In this document: positions 20,074-33,283 of the stretch, piece by piece | Layout of the letters: every line of letters starts with the position of its first letter | Position numbering within the stretch: position 1 is the first letter of the stretch | Position numbers and translations under genes: made by a program | Notes under the pieces: generated by a model | What the model was told of the DNA's origin: nothing | Database searches by the model: none | Seen by the model: only the letters and a program-made list of their open reading frames with translations | Assembly (NCBI GenBank): GCA_907163375.1 | Contig: CAJQUW010011301.1 | Coordinates: forward strand, 99,038 to 163,037 | DNA length: 64,000 nucleotides | Reading direction: 5' to 3' | Origin: Prostheceraeus crozeri | Taxonomy: Eukaryota; Platyhelminthes; Polycladida; Euryleptidae

Positions 20074-20427
20074 TTAAAGTACAAGAGAAACAGACACCCA
20101 ACAAAGCGTAGGAAATTTGTCTGCTAATTTACCTAATTTCATAACAAATGAAACTTCGGTGCGTGAATAATTGATATGATTTTGCTTCAAGAGACTATAA
20201 AAATAAGACTTGTCATTATCACAAACAGAGAGCAGATAGTGCTTACCGATAAAAATTTTACACATAACACTGAGTGAATTGTTTCTTCTTTCATGCAACA
20301 AGAATTTGTGTAAGTTTACAATTGTATTATTCTCTCCACCATTTGGCTCTATGAAATCACTCAAAGTATCTGTAAATTCATGCCTCTCAAGATATATTCC
20401 TCTTGAATTCCTCCCGTAATTTTTTCA
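20074..20427 (-). CDS. Hypothetical ORF in the accessory region
   Basis: A frame open from about 20424 to 20074 encodes around 117 residues with natural-looking composition (for example NLHKFLLHERRNNSLSVMCK). It lacks an upstream ATG; the first in-frame Met is internal. A short overlapping frame from the ATG at 20479 encodes 30 charged residues. The R copy encodes the same 96 C-terminal residues, and one difference I checked is synonymous (tgt/tgc for Cys at about 20220). No family is recognised. It may be the end of a captured gene or simply chance. Confidence 0.3.
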
Positions 20428-20845
20428 TCCTCCCTGGCAACGATTGTTTTCTTCTATCTTCAAATTGATCTTGTCTCATTTTGAGAAATATATGACGAGA
20501 GCGTTTTGACACAACCTTCACTGACAAGAAACACTGTTAAATTAAATAAGTCTTCAGCACAATTGTTTGAAATAGCCATATCGATTATTGTTGTTGTCTA
20601 TTATTTCACGGCATTGCAGCCGGAGTAGGATTTGCTGGTTATATATTCCACGTCTTACAAATGTCTAAGTGGGTGTAGCAGCTGTTTGTTCTTTCATACA
20701 TTGTTTCCTTTCAAATGTTTGAGTTGGAGGACACAGCTCCTTACACTGAAATGCCTTTTATTCATAAATGCGAGAAGCAGATGTTCTCTACAATTGAATG
20801 ACAATTGTAAAAGTACCTAAACTTATTGTTAAGAATATGTCAATT

Positions 20846-21407
20846 ACTTCAAATATTTTTAGTCACATGATATATTTTAAAAACCTGAAAATGGATTTAA
20901 AAGACGTTTTTAAAAATACTAATTTTCGGTGTCCTGTAACGGTCATGATTTTGGCGGGGGTGAAAATTGTAATTCTCAAATTTTGAGATTCTTAACTTTT
21001 ATGATTTTTTCAGTGTCCTGCAACGGTCATGATTTTCAAGGTAAAAAATGTAATTCTCAAATTTGAGATTCTTATCTTTTATGATTTTTTCGGTGTCCTG
21101 AAACGGTCATGATTTAAGCGAGAAAATTGTAATTCTCAAATTTTGAGATTTTGAAAAATTTGAAAAATTGGGTATTTTTAAAAACGCCCAAATTTATGAA
21201 TTTAGGTCTTCATAAACTGAAAAAGGGTTCAAATTCATGAATTTATGTCGTTTTTAAAAATGCCATTTTTTGAAAAAATGGTACTTTTTGAATGGACTAA
21301 ATTCATGTATTTAGGTCTTAAAAACCTGAAAAAGGGTTCAAATTCATGAATTTATGTCGTTTTTAAAGGTACTATTTTTTTGAATTTTATAGTGTCCTGG
21401 AACGGTC
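20846..21407. repeat. Right terminal inverted repeat of element L
   Basis: This is the reverse complement of 3331-3735 with extra iteron units. Iterons (gtgtcct.naacggtcat) lie at about 20929, 21013, 21092 and 21391, roughly 80 bp apart except the last. The terminal one ends the element at 21407. The inner boundary is the shared block 'tatattttaaaaacctgaaa'. Confidence 0.85.
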
Positions 21408-21991
21408 ATCAGCTCCAAGAATATGTAATTTTTATCAAGATCGGCTCATCCGTTCGATGGCAAACTTCAAAGTTATCCTATTCCTACACTCAGTCATTTG
21501 GTGAGTCATCATTTCCCTCGGTTGAGGTCAAAGAAGATTTCGAATCTCCGATCTGCAGATGGGGCCGCCTGCCCGCCTATCTACCATGCACCACTTCACA
21601 AGCAATAGCAATTCTTCACAAACAATGACAATAGCTGTAGCTGCTGACTCTTGCGTCCGATACGGGGATCGACAAGATTTTTACAATGTAATCAATGATG
21701 GCAGTATTCAGGAGGACAGACGAATGAGGACTGCCGACATAAAATAATCAGCTATGAAGCAGCAAACTTCAAATCACTAATTACTTCATTTAATTAACCA
21801 AGCCATACTGTTGCCTAAACCTAGTGTCTCGACTGGTCTAGAGAATATATTTAATAATCAATCAACTATGAACTCACGCATAAACTCTATGAGAATATGT
21901 AACAGATGAAAGAGCTTTTCGTGTTGTGCAACGATGAAACGGACTGTAGTATTCACAATCAGTACTCCGTTGCAGGGTCATGGGGAAATTG
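21408..21991. other. Gene-free host DNA right of element L
   Basis: Nothing coding is recognised. The first bases do not duplicate the left flank of element L. Confidence 0.45.
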
Positions 21992-22805
21992 CAGGCTTGC
22001 CGTTGGGATTGTGATCCGAATTGGGATCCCAATAGCTATTGAGATTGGGTTGGGATTGGGCTACCAAAAATCCACCCCAATCCCAATAAATCCCAATAGA
22101 TCCCAATAAGCCCTGTCCCAACAAATATACATGTAATCGTTTACATCAGTCAGTGCGCTACAAATATTTTCAGGTTGTACTGAGCAGTTCGTCTTGCTGT
22201 GTCTTCAGTCTGACCTTGCCTCTCTCGAATTCGAGCATTGGGAACTCTATGAATAGTGTGATTCACACAAATTGACACAGTCCGCTTTAGACCTACTCTA
22301 TGACTTTAACTTCCCTAGTTGCTAAGAATAATTGCTGAATTCGTAGGCCTTCTTGTGCTCGTGCTTTGCGCGTGCGTATGAGGCATTGATTGAAACGGGT
22401 AATAGCATGACGCTGTAACAGTGTTACACTGCGCAGGAACAATGGTTTCAAAAAAAGCCCGTGTGGCGAGCTGTTTATTAATACCGCATTATCCGATATA
22501 GGCTTGATTGATACCAAGTGTGTTTGTAGCTCGTACATACATATCAGGTATACACGTAGGCCCCTATAAGCTCTTCTGTGAAGGCAGTCTGTCGGTGCAA
22601 AATATAGCCATATAGTAGGCCTATTATACATAATTGTGTAAAATCAATTAAAGCTACTATTAAGACAAGTACAGTCCGTGGCCTTCGTCAATTCTAAAAG
22701 TGACACATGTGGTAGGTCTAAGCCGTAAGCCCGATTCACGTTCGTTTTTAGCCATAAAGCAGGCTATTGGGATTGGGCTGGAAATTCATCCCAACGGCAA
22801 GCCTG
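21992..22805. mobile_element. Non-autonomous hAT-like element (MITE)
   Basis: Perfect 18-bp terminal inverted repeats (caggcttgccgttgggat) lie at 21992-22009 and 22788-22805. The flanks ggaaattg (21984-21991) and gaaaattg (22806-22813) match at 7 of 8 positions. CAGG termini with an 8-bp target duplication are characteristic of hAT elements. Internal sequence next to the left end contains many short attggga/tcccaat repeats (22012-22108). No transposase is recognised in the 814 bp. Confidence 0.7.
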
Positions 22806-25800
22806 GAAAATTGTGAATGAGGTCAGTGATCTACCTGCTTACAATTATGATAAATCAAACATGGTCATCATTTGTCAAAAAGCAGGTTTTCTCTTAAATT
22901 TTGTCACTATTTCTTCATTGAATCATTTTCTCATATTACCTGATTTATTTTCTGTCAATATGTTCCTGATGCTCTAAAATATCAGCATCTTGAAAATTAC
23001 GTTGATCGGAACTGTGCATCAGGAGTTGGAATGATTTTATTAAAAAATTTCCTGTAATTTTGTAATTTTCCTGGCGCAGCGACTTGCGGAATTCCACTCA
23101 ACTAGATTAATCGAGAAAACTGTGATCATTACAGCTTTTTAAGCTTCCCTGCGTTAGCAATCAGAAACGAAGAGCTAGAAATGTTCCCTGTGGGGCAACG
23201 GATTTTAAACGAATGAAATAAATACCCGTCATTTATTAGTATTAGCCTCAAAGGCTTTGAATGTTTGATAATTTGCGCATGAACAAGCACGAGACAAGTG
23301 AAGCCTCCATCAGTTGGAAATCACTGATTGAATAATGAAGAAGATGATGCAAGATTTGCAGCAGCATTGGCTGAAGTAAGCACACATGTAACATCAATGT
23401 GAGTAGTAACTCTGAATTACTTAATCATCTTAATCATCATGCGTTTAAAGATAGATTTTTTATGGCAAATGGCAGTAAATTGAGGTGTAATTTGAGGCTA
23501 TCAATGTTCGATAGGTGTAAGGAAACTTCCTGCAAACACGAACCATCTTGGTGATGTAACTGGACGCTCCAGTGCATCACCAGAATGGCCATGTTTGCAG
23601 TTGAGTTGTGGTTTCAATTCCTACACTCTAAACTATAAGCAGCGACTTGCCATACAATTTATCAGCCAAATCAGTATTCTGACTGATGTTCCGCACTATC
23701 AGAAAAATTTTCTGCTCATCAGACAATTTTTGTCTCATCGCGCTGACTAATTTCTATTATTACGTTTAATGCATATCATGCTACTTATGACTAGTACATA
23801 AACTTTTACCAAAATTGGATGGTATCCGTGATGATTTTCAATTATATGAATATACAATGCTTTAAATAAGCATTCCTTCCTTAGAACTAGACATGATGCC
23901 ATATTTTAATTCATTTTTTACAATGTTCTTTAAAGTTTTCAAAGGTACATACATGTATATTTCCCTAAAGTCGTAATTAACCAAGCGAAAGATAACTGAC
24001 AAGGCATCAGAATGATTCTGATAAGCTTTTAGTACGAGTGAATGGGACAGAGTGAGAACGGATAGGAGTGACTAGTTAAAATTCGCTGGTGTTGGATCGT
24101 TTCAGAGACATTGTTTTACACATGGACAGCACAAACTGATATTTTGTCTGTCTCTCTGTCCAGAACAGTCACCTTTGGCTACTCATTGCATCATATTGTC
24201 TGTTGCGATTGTCTGATCATTATTGCTGATAAATTGTGTGGTATTTGGCTGGTTGAGGTTTACAGTATAGAGGTCTATAACTTCTATTAGTATCATCTAC
24301 AACTTCTACGAGTTCGAATAATATTATCATTTATTGTACTGTCATCACTATATAATCGATCACATGAGCTAGTAAATTTTCGTTTAAGCAGCACGATTAG
24401 TATGAATCATGTTCCCAAATTTGATGCTCAGCCTGAGGTAGGGCTGTTTTGTCACATGCTGAACAGACTAACATTTGGCTCATGAAATTGTTGTTCAGGA
24501 AGCATATACATGCACATGCATCTAAATAATTTACGGATTCTGGAGCACGACCTTCAAGTTTTCATCTTTATTTGAATAATTAATTATGTTTCTATAGATT
24601 TACAATTTCTTCACATTTTCTCATTCTTTATATTTCATATTTCGTCATATTGTACTGTATCTTCAATTATTCTTGACCACATGCGCTGTCATAACAACGG
24701 CAAAGATGCATGTAAAGATTGCAGTTTTCAGTGGTTGACAATGGTTTTTGGTACCGGTACCTTATCTGTTTATTTGTGAAGACTCATGATTATTGTCATT
24801 TCTCTTTAAATTTATAATCATTTTGATAAAATAACGTTTAATAAATCGCCTCATGGCACGAACACGCAAACTATTATGTTCCAACTATTATGCGCCTAGC
24901 AGAGTAGCTGACATTACCATCAACAAACAGCTATTGTCCGTTATCCGAATGTTTTGCATATTCAACTTTGTATCGGATTGAATCGGATTTGGATGCAAAG
25001 GCAATAGAAATATGGTCATAGTTTGCATATATAGTTTGCACATCATCCTAATGCCTGTAACTCTAAACACGTTGCTTAAAACATTTGTTTTTATGTGGTG
25101 ATAGAAAATGCCGCTAGGTATGTGCAGTTTATTTTTCAAGCCCCTTTTTGTACAATGTGAAGTTCAACAATTCCGGAAGCATCATCCTCCCATTGCTTGT
25201 TGGCTGGGTTGGAAATGATGCACATGTAAATGATGATGGCACAAGTACTTATGACATTTACAAAATTCAAGTTCTTTTTTGTAGCCGAAGGTGTTGCAAT
25301 AAAGTAGTTGAAACAGAATTTATGTGTCCATAATGATCGTATTTTTGTGTCTACTATTTTGTGATATTTTTTTAAAAAATTTTCCCTCCTGTTTTTCCTT
25401 TCTTTTTTCTTTTTGATAATTTTATATTTTCATCATTTACAAACTTTTTACAATTGTATTCCATTTTTCCTTGCATATTTCAATACTATAATTTCACTCA
25501 GTTATATCATTATATTATTTCATCGAATTAGCAGTATTATTTTCATATATTCTTAGCATGGTGTTGAATCTGATTTAATTACTTAACTTTGACTTTGATT
25601 TACGCATCTTGTGCTTCCGTTACTTTTCGTGTTTGACCTTCACTTCACTGTTCGACCTGTGATATTGTGACGTAGCTATACTATTTTCCTCTGTATCGTG
25701 TGTGCGATGAGTATTTGCCATGACCGTCTTTGCAACTGTCCACCTTATGATTTCATGAATTTCCGTGTACGCTTAGAGAATAGAGACCCAATTATTACCA

Positions 25801-26796
25801 AAATTGCGCAATAGAGAACCGCCGAGCATTTTGTGTCGTTTAAATTTTACACTTGTTCTTGAAGGGCGGTGGCAGGCATATAGTACATGCATTTACAGCT
25901 ACAAGTATGATTAAGGTTTTGGTAATGTGCTCTCTAAGAATTGGTGAAGGCAACTTCAAGAACTTGCGTTGACCTGATCCTCATCTTGAAGTGTGCAGTA
26001 TAATCAAATCACAAGCATGGAATATTTCATCTCTAGTTATTCCATGGTTGATCTTCACATATCCTGCATGTTTTCGTGACAAGTTACATGTTTTGTTTTA
26101 TCATATGACTTGCTTGCTTGTCGTCCATTTCCTTGTAAAAACTATAATGTCTGTCTCCCAAGTACGACAGACGATGAGAGATGTTCAGCTGAATGACATG
26201 ATGATAGTATAAGTTGAATAGCAAACAATTTAGTGTTGACCTTCCAAATGCATTGCTAGAAATTGAATGAAGCGATTTCTTGGGATCAATATCTGATATT
26301 TCCCGAACTCTAAACGTATCGAAGTGGAATCGTAATGCAATAATCTTCAATCATCTGAATAAATCTCCAATGAACAAGATTCAAGGGAATAATAGCATTT
26401 CCATCATTCGAATAGCAGACGAATATTGATGATCGTCATTAAAGAAATAATTGGGACTGGTAATTATGTCAAACTGTTGAAGGCAGGTGGTTTGCTACGA
26501 TTTGGTATTGCAGTGCTGATAGTTGACAAACATCAGATAAATTCAACGCAAGAGTATATGACCTTCATTTGCATATATATTGAAGCTTATTTGATATCTC
26601 ATGTATTCAACATTGCAATCACATTTCCTTATTTTCTCAAATAATTACATACGATAAAAGAGGTACTGATGAAAACTGCTAGATATTAGAATATTGGCTA
26701 GAAAAACCATTGATTGTACTCTCAAGCAATGACTTTCATTATCTCATGCGTAGAGGATGATTCTGTTCAGCCCGCCGATAATGAAACAGGCGGTAT
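22806..26796. other. Gene-free host DNA
   Basis: Almost 4 kb without a recognisable gene, RNA gene or long repeat. It is AT-rich with many stops in all frames, and short open frames lack support. Confidence 0.45.
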
Positions 26797-27800
26797 TCAA
26801 AGATAGTTGAGAATCAAATTGTATTGCAAAAACTTGCAAAAATGTATTGTTAACAAAATTGAAACTTGTTTTGTACTAAACCAGCCACAAAAGTTGTTCA
26901 AAATGAAACCTGTGTGCTGATAAGCGCGTCTTGTAGTAGGCTTGTCAATGAAATTCAAAACTGCTGCAATTCTATCTCTCACCTCAAGAGTGGATTCTGG
27001 TTTTGGAAATTTGTAGATCTGATCCTGTGCGCATTCCCATAACGAAAAATGGCTCATCGCAAGGTCAGGACTTCAAGATGGCCAATTCCGATGGCCGGTT
27101 CTACCTATCCATTGATCTTGAAGATTTTCGTTCAGCTGTATTCTTGTTCAGGAGCTCCGTCTTGCTGGTAGATCAATGCCTGTTTTCTCCGAATAAAAAG
27201 GAGTCACTGTTTCTTGAAGATCACATTATTTTTCAGCCGTCACTGTCCCATCGATGACTTCATGCACGATGCCATAGTCAAAAGCAATCATCGCCCGAAA
27301 ACCAACTGGAGATTTCAGAGGCTTTACGCAAGTCACATGAGGGCTTTTCCGTCGCACAATAAAAATTACTGTACAGATTGACTTGGCCATTTAAATGAAA
27401 AGTTGCTGCATCAGTAAAGGCAAACTTTCGATACCAGCCAAGATTTTCGTTGATCATCTGTAAAACAGTGTGCCAGAAATCCAACCAAAGTTCAAAATCC
27501 ACCTCCCTCAACTTAACTGGTGAACTCGACTAAATGTGAAAGGTTTTATTTTATTCTTGCATAAAAATTTTTGCACCGAGATCTGCGACGTGCCGAGCTG
27601 CGCCGCAACTTTCCGATATGAAGTAGGGAGCCTATATGGATTGTCTCCAAACACTTCAAAAATTTCTGCTTATTTTCATCAGATAGTCAACTCTTAACAG
27701 GACCACCGGAATGTTTCATCGGCAACACACTGAGTTTGGTTGAAACTCCTTCTCCAATCTTGAATGGTTCTCACAGTTGGTGACTCTTTCTTCTCAGTGT
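26797..27800 (-). pseudogene. Degenerate mariner-like transposase
   Basis: Read on the minus strand in order, with several frame changes and stops, are: an HTH segment (RTIQDWRRSFNQTQ, about 27745-27790), a second HTH-like segment (YRKVAAQLGTSQISVQKFL, about 27560-27630), then the catalytic region with FTDAATFHLNGQVN (about 27380-27420). C-terminal pieces follow (DQIYKFPKPESTLEVRDRI, about 26960-27030). This wording matches the animal mariner-like/DUF4817-type DDE transposases. No terminal repeats were found, so element limits are unknown. Confidence 0.75.
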
Positions 27801-28111
27801 TTTTCATTGAAAGCTCTTCTTGTTGCTTCGAAATTATCAAATGCAATAGAACCTGATGCACCATAAGCGACATCTTCGTAACTGAAGTCAGGATTCAACT
27901 TGCATCGATAAAAATCAAATTTGTTCGGAATTGTGAAGGAATGCTTAACTGACCATTTGATGCATGTACCAATGGTAACGAAATCGAATTCTAAATACAT
28001 ACATGAATAAGTTGAACTTGATAAACATCGATATTTTGCTTAGATGTCGACTTACCACCGGTCATCACCGTATTCCCTATTGCTCGACAGAGCAACGATT
28101 GAACTCATTCT

Positions 28112-28114
<3 letters not shown>

Positions 28115-28191
<77 letters not shown>
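28115..28191. repeat. (TA)n microsatellite
   Basis: About 38 uninterrupted TA units. The short open frame reading Tyr-Ile repeats across it is an artefact. Confidence 0.98.
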
Positions 28192-28197
<6 letters not shown>

Positions 28198-28495
28198 TAT
28201 CCACGTCATGAACGCAGAATATTCACTCTACGATAACAGCTGTTGTGTCCTACACGATGGTGCCGAAATTGACCTTGTCATACACAAGCCTTCTTTGGCA
28301 TGATTCTTCATGCAATACTTTACTTTTGAGTTTGTATTTGTGTCTTTATGTGATTTTCATTTATTGAGAATAGACGCCTACTTATTATTATCATTATATC
28401 AGCACCGGTGGGTTGAGCTGAATCACCCTGTATAGTGTGTTCTGAGGTAAACATAGCAACCACCTGTTGCATGTTGCATTTCCCTAATAAAGATA

Positions 28496-29213
28496 TAGTC
28501 CGGGAGCTAGCACGAAGTTGTGCTGGGAACGAGGTAGTACATAAAACTTTCACATAGCATAGTACACCTCTAACCTACTGCAAAACTTCGCGTCTGCCGG
28601 ATCAGATCATTTGCTTTTCAGAAATAGAGAGGATAATAGAATTCTATGTATTTCCAGTGGTAAAATTGTGACATTTAAGGTGTTAACTCCATTTTTTCGA
28701 ATTTTTGCTCATAAAAGTTACACAAATTGGTATTTTGTTGAACTGGTTATTATAGAAATCATCTACAGATCATAATCTTTCAAATAAGTTATCATTCAGT
28801 GACAGAGGATGAAGTAAAGTGTACAAACAGACACTTTTCGTTAAAGTATATCAACAATTTTCCTGAAATTTCTGTTAAAATTTGCAGTTACACCAACGAA
28901 AAGTGTCTGTTTGTACACTTTACTTCATCCTCTGTCATGATCTGTAGATGATTTCTATAATAACCAGTTCAACAAAATACCAATTCGTGTAACTTTTTGA
29001 TCAAAAATTCGAAAAAATGGAGTTAACACCTTAAATGTCACAATTTTACCACTGGAAATACATAGGATTCTGTTATCCTCTCTATTTCTGAAAAGCAAAT
29101 GATCTGATCCGGAAGACGCCAAGTTTTGCAGTAGGTTAGAGGTGTACTATGCTATGTGAAAGTTTTATGTACTACCTCGTTCCCTGCACAACTTCACGCT
29201 AGCTTCCGGACTA
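28496..29213. mobile_element. Foldback element / long-hairpin MITE
   Basis: The left arm (28496-28841) and right arm (28896-29213) are near-perfect inverted repeats around a ~54-bp centre. Tips read tagtccgg...ccggacta, so a TA target duplication typical of Tc1/mariner-type MITEs is possible. The left arm has a ~25-bp insertion relative to the right (near 28779-28800). No coding capacity. Confidence 0.85.
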
Positions 29214-32200
29214 ATAGGCTCTGTAATTTCAATTTAACCCAACCACTCCTACTCAAATTCATGTTTCAGAGACAATTTGCAGGCGGTTGGACGGAAGGTT
29301 TCCGTCAAAAAATCATCAATAAATCAGCAATGAGTCTAAATGCATAAATCCACAGAATTAAATATTTTGTTTATCTGCTTCGGTTTGCTAAAAGTGTGAT
29401 TAATACGAAATTGACGCACATCGAGGAACCTATTAAGTGGGCAAAGAGGAATTCCTTATACCTCACAGAGATAGGAAAAAGTCGTGCGTCGCTTGCGGAT
29501 TAATGTGAGTTCCACCGAAGTGCTTCGATTGCCAAAATTCCTTCAGATTCGAAGAATTCAGATCATTGCGCACAAGTTTTCTCCATAATGGTGGCCCTTC
29601 CGATCATTATTAAAAAAAGTAGCAGGCGTACGAAAATTAGTCCACTTGATGATTTCACATCCTCCCCTCGGCATTGCTGACTGTATATTGCATACATTGA
29701 ATCGAAGCCAGTCATCGATGTGTGTCTTGGTGTGTGCATAGTGATATCACAGCACGCACGCATCTCTCACCAGCTCTGGTGTCCTCTGCTGACAGCTAAT
29801 TCTTTGCCATTTCCAATAGCAAGCGATACACGAATTATCCATTCGAGAAGGAGCAAGTTGTCTAATTCTGTGATGTGCCATTTGAATATTAAGGTTACAT
29901 ACAATTCTTCCTTTCTAGGAAACCGAAGCGCGCAGATGAATCAAATTCTGTGCATAAATCGCTGCATTGTCAAGTGCAAAAGATCGCTTTTTGACAACCA
30001 ATGAACTGCGCGAAGTGTTATATTGTCTATGAAATTCGGGATTCCGACTTAGCTTTTCTTAGTTTAGCTTGTCTTCTAAATAGCTTCAAGGAAACTGGCA
30101 TTTCGATGTGCATTTTGGGGAAATTTTGGGATACATCATGGTTTTCAGATTTCATTCTCATGCCACCTCAGTTATACTTGTTCTTGTACATTTCTTCCAG
30201 CTTGTTGGATTTCAGAAAGGTTCGAATGCTTTTCAGTATTATCCCATTCAACACATGTAGCACTGCATGAATTCTCAGCATGCCAGCCGCATGTGTGGTA
30301 CATTGCGTGCCTGGGTTTGAGTGTTCAGATAGAAGGGCCGAGACTCGACTCGGCGGGTACCTGCCAACACTACGGTTTTCATTTGTTTAAATATTTTATT
30401 TCTATGGATGTTTTAAAAAATTGATATTCCCATAGCTTTGAGAGCGCATGAGCATTTCTTTACAGTCCTTGATGAGCGCTTTACAGTCCTTGGTCAACTT
30501 TGTAGTCTCCGCGGTTAACACTTTGCAGTTGGTGAACTTTTGTGCTGCAAATCATATTTATGTCGAATGATTTTCTTTTCTCTATGTATTATTTTTATTG
30601 TAATTACGTTGAATATCCTTGACAGGTGCCTGAATCTGGTATTTGAAACATAGGAGGATTTCAATGTATTCAATTGAATCACATCGACTATGATGCACAG
30701 TCAAAAATATCAAGTTGGCAAGCGATTTATTGTTAGCACAATTATTAGCATTACCGATATTTTAGTGTTCTGTTCGGTAGCTGACAATATTCGAAAAAAT
30801 TGACTCCTTCGATCATCGTATTTTTGCTACTGTTATTTTCTTTATTATAATTTCTGAGGTTCTTTTCATTTTTAAGTCGCTATTTTGGTTACTTTGTAGA
30901 ATGCAGCATGTAGAATGTAGGTATAATTCTGATCAAATTTATACTCAAAAAGTCTTCTTTTGCTGTGCTTGGTAGTCTATGTCTATTCCTATGGATAGAA
31001 ATATTATACATTTCTAAGTATGGCCATAGACTTCCAAATGTCATGGTATGGCCGACAATTTGGACGCTAAGGTATCTAACATATTCCAGATGGAAATACA
31101 TACATAGAAATAAATTACCCTCACTCGATTAAAAAGTCATTTTTCAGTACTCTGAGCGATATCACTCCTCGCACCGAAGAGTTGACATTTTAATCTTCGT
31201 GGAAATAATTATCAGATGCTGTTCAGGATTGGCATTGTGATTACCAATGCATCTTTATATCAGTTCATATCTAAGATCCTTATAGCCTGAATTCACCGAA
31301 GGGATCATTTGTCAAGTGGCTATGTGCGATCTCGCTAAAGGGTGGATTCTAGCTCGCATGGCGTAATAGACCCCGATGGGGAAGGGCTCTGCCACGCCTT
31401 CGATCCCATCAATCCTTCATGTTTTAAGACCTTCAAACATTTGAAGAAGATCATATATCAGATGAACCATTGGGGGTGAGTTCCAGCCCCAACTAAGAAG
31501 TTCAGATTGAGTAAAGAATGGACTAGTGGGAAATTACACAAATCCTGTCAACTTTTGGATCAAAAGTAGCCGTAGGATAGTCAAGAAGCTTGACAAGTTA
31601 CGACCCTTTGCCCACTTGAGGGTCAAGCTACAATGTTGAATATACAGTGTATATTCATTATGTAAGACTCTTTATGGGAATATTCAAGCTTCAGTTGATC
31701 TCGCTCTCAGACAAATATTCTGCTGGCGTCCGGACTAATTTGCCATGTCGCTTCATCGCTATGGTACATTAAGATTATATCATGTCTGTATAATATCCAT
31801 GAAGCGACGCAATTGATCTCTATAATATACCCCATTAAAAATGATGATGCTTTGTAAAAAATTAAAATTGTTTTTCTCTTGATGTCTAGCAAGGTTCTGT
31901 TTCTCCTCGAAATCATTCATATGTTCTCAAACATTTCTCGGAGTCTTTAACAAGCCTAGGTTTACGAAACAATTACGAACTTTTGTAGCGCTTTTTAATG
32001 AGGAAGTCAGTTTCGTAAGACTGCTAGAAATATCAAATTATCCTGTTATATGATTTTAAGGATATGACTGGAGATAGGCAGATAAGGAACATGAATGTTA
32101 AAGGGTGATTACGGATCGGATGTCGATGAGATAATATGTTGACGAGAATCCCACAGTTCATTACACGCGAAATGTCGGTACGATAGATCAGATTTTTATT

Positions 32201-33281
32201 TTTGATACACACTCTTATTTTTAATCAGATGTGAAATCTGATTCCGCCATGTTGAAAAATTATTGTATAATATGACTTCATAGGGAGAATCTTCGAAATT
32301 CTTTTACTTGCGGTAGAATTATAGAAAATTTTTTCATTCCTGAGCATAGAGTAGGGATATGTAAGTAGGGTGTCGACTCAAAAAAAGCATCTGTATACAG
32401 TGAAAATTTTTATATCAAAAGATTTAGTTTTTTGCGGAGATTACGTTCCCGTGGTCCAAAAGATTATTTGAGCAATTTTAAAAAAGTCAAAATTTTGCCA
32501 ATTTACATACTACCGAGATGACGCACCCGTGTAAGTAGTATAAAACAAGTTGGATATCAAAAAGAATGAATGAATATTTGCTAATAAGCATCCTAACCAA
32601 GCGGAAATTAAGCTGATTATCAAGGGAATTTCATGATCCGTATTATAATGGAAGTCTTCATGAAAAAGTCACGATATTATTCATGCTTTCTTAGCTGAAA
32701 TTTCAAGTTTTTAATTCAATTTTCACCGGCATGATTTTATGATTCACTATATTCATGTTTCATTTCTCAGTCTGCGAGTGCACTCAGCACATGGCTGACA
32801 AAAACAGTTGCTGGTGGCTTTTACAATACTTTTCATACTGACAGAGCAGGAATTGTGCGTTCTGCGACGCTCCAGGTAGCATCGCCCCTGAGCTCCTTGT
32901 TCCTGTGTAGTGTGCATTTGCAGAAATCCGAGAGAGATTGCAGTTTATTTCAGGTCCGGAGAAATACCAATGAAACGACTCGTTATCCATTTATTGACCC
33001 GAGTTACAATGCAAGGTTTGATAAGAGAATAGGCAAGTTTTTCGAGCTGCCATTTGGTTGATCATTGCCATTTGCAACATTAATGAAAATCGCTGCATTC
33101 GTCGCTGCCATAGAAAAAATTGTTATAATGTGGCAACATGTGTGAATTTAGAGATTGGAAAAAATACCCATCACTATTAAGTTGCCATCTCCTCTGTCCA
33201 AATGAAAATGCAAAGCCAGCGTGGACAAAACTTTGTCAAATTAATAAGATGGAAAAAAAGACAAACATAAAAAGCTTTAAG
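29214..33281. other. Gene-free host DNA
   Basis: No recognisable gene or repeat in about 4 kb. Open frames here are short and unsupported. Confidence 0.45.
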
Positions 33282-33283
33282 TA

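Larger units (their letters stand above)
3331..21407. mobile_element. Polinton/Maverick (adintovirus-like) element, copy L
   Basis: This 18.1-kb element is bounded by inverted terminal repeats. The left end begins gaccgttccaggacac at 3331, and the right end is its reverse complement, finishing at 21407. It holds the diagnostic Polinton gene set: protein-primed PolB, rve integrase, adenain-type protease, packaging ATPase, and major and minor capsid proteins. It differs from copy R (40568-58057) by only scattered substitutions and indels outside two places: the polymerase cassette (7149-11880) and the outermost ~200 bp of the ends. Unlike R it does not begin AG or end CT and has no visible 6-bp target duplication, so its original outer tips may be lost. 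Many genes carry one or two breaks, so it is probably an inactive relic. Confidence 0.95.

Noticed and set aside
20477-21407. Splicing of the 30-codon frame at 20479 to the longer accessory-region frame
   Set aside because: No donor GT is found close to the end of the short frame that would join the two in frame.
3324-21414. A target-site duplication for element L
   Set aside because: I compared 6-base windows on both sides, with and without an assumed AG/CT tip, and none match.
28003-28236. Open frame with a long Tyr-Ile repeat
   Set aside because: It is the translation of a TA microsatellite with no coding flanks.
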